From an uncultured Bacteroidota bacterium (GTDB taxonomy: Bacteria; Bacteroidota; Bacteroidia; Flavobacteriales; Flavobacteriaceae), in contig CAJXTX010000011.1 in the NCBI GenBank assembly GCA_913060705.1, positions 1 to 34,602 of the forward strand: a stretch of 34,602 nt of DNA, in the 5' to 3' direction. Positions 34,425 to 34,602 of the stretch are shown in pieces. The notes below the pieces were generated by a model. The model searched no databases, was not told the origin of the DNA, and was given only the letters and a program-made list of their open reading frames with translations. The translations under genes and the position numbers were made by a program. The first letter of the stretch is position 1. Every line of letters starts with the position of its first letter.

Positions 34425-34602
34425 ATGAAGGTAGAGCTTTTAAGCATCGGTGATGAGTTGTTGATCGGACAAGTGGTCAACACCAATGCGAGCTATATCG
34501 CGGCGCAACTCAGCACCATTGGGCTTGAAGTGGCTTACATTTCGGTTTGTGGAGACTCACATGAAGCAATAATAGAAGCCTTGCACACTGCGCATCATAG
34601 AG
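34425..34602 (+). CDS. cinA: CinA family protein, 5' part (cut by window end)
   Basis: Only the first 59 codons are visible. The start MKVELLSIGDELLIGQVVNTNA is the N-terminal MoCF (molybdopterin-binding-like) domain of CinA/competence-damage-inducible proteins; ELLIGQVVNTNA is the typical loop. The usual full length is about 410-420 residues, often with a C-terminal NMN deamidase domain, which cannot be checked here. It starts 8 bases after the FAH gene, so it is probably in the same transcript. Confidence 0.93.
   Translation, partial: MKVELLSIGDELLIGQVVNTNASYIAAQLSTIGLEVAYISVCGDSHEAIIEALHTAHHR

Noticed and set aside
1-34602. Mobile elements, CRISPR arrays, prophage or recent gene transfer
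   Set aside because: No transposase, integrase, terminal inverted repeats or regularly spaced repeats were seen. Gene content is chromosomal housekeeping with fairly even base composition.

Overview
The window is a chromosomal stretch of a member of the Bacteroidota, most likely a marine Flavobacteriales. This rests on several observations: the order tuf, tRNA-Trp, secE, nusG, rplKAJL, rpoBC followed by a DUF3467 gene; the absence of Shine-Dalgarno sequences before even the ribosomal protein genes; repeated TAnnTTTG boxes (the Bacteroidota -7 promoter element) just upstream of genes; DUF5916 and TIGR03643/DUF2805 proteins; and the recR, 2-oxoacid dehydrogenase E2, exonuclease, FAH hydrolase, cinA series. 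The species cannot be named from the sequence alone.

Positions 1-12,873 hold the transcription/translation core operon on the plus strand: EF-Tu, a terminator-like hairpin, tRNA-Trp(CCA), SecE, NusG, ribosomal proteins L11, L1, L10 and L7/L12, RNA polymerase beta and beta', and a DUF3467 protein. Hairpins with U-tracts lie between tuf and tRNA-Trp, between nusG and rplK, and, most clearly, between rplL and rpoB. The last is placed like the attenuator known from enterobacteria.

Positions 12,879-16,797 hold peptide release factor 3 on the minus strand, convergent with the core operon. Divergent from it is a plus-strand cluster: type I isopentenyl-diphosphate isomerase, a 6-pyruvoyl-tetrahydropterin-synthase-like enzyme, mannose-6-phosphate isomerase and a small conserved protein. 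Positions 16,794-20,970 are a minus-strand set: a DUF5916 outer-membrane-type protein, a DUF819 membrane protein and a DUF4369-like lipoprotein. An S1/P1-type nuclease follows on the plus strand.

Positions 21,929-23,678 are a tightly coupled minus-strand trio joined by two ATGA overlaps: an AraC-type regulator with a cupin sensor domain, an AlkB-type DNA dealkylase, and a TIGR03643/DUF2805 helix-turn-helix protein. A 9-bp inverted repeat sits at the regulator's promoter. This trio is the best candidate in the window for an undescribed functional unit, a regulated DNA-damage response module.

Divergent from the trio is a small secreted protein gene; a bidirectional terminator separates it from htpG. 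The 320-base gap between htpG and the next gene holds a complete Bacteroidota-type promoter, a 13-codon ORF and a perfect 14-bp terminator-like hairpin: a candidate small RNA or leader-peptide transcript.

The last part carries a TetR/ABC1-kinase pair, a ketoacyl-ACP synthase III homologue, a sodium:solute symporter, RecR, a 2-oxoacid dehydrogenase E2 whose HxxxDG motif reads HRVVNG, a DEDDh exonuclease, an FAH-family hydrolase and the start of cinA, which runs off the window end. No insertion sequence, prophage, CRISPR array or rRNA gene was found.
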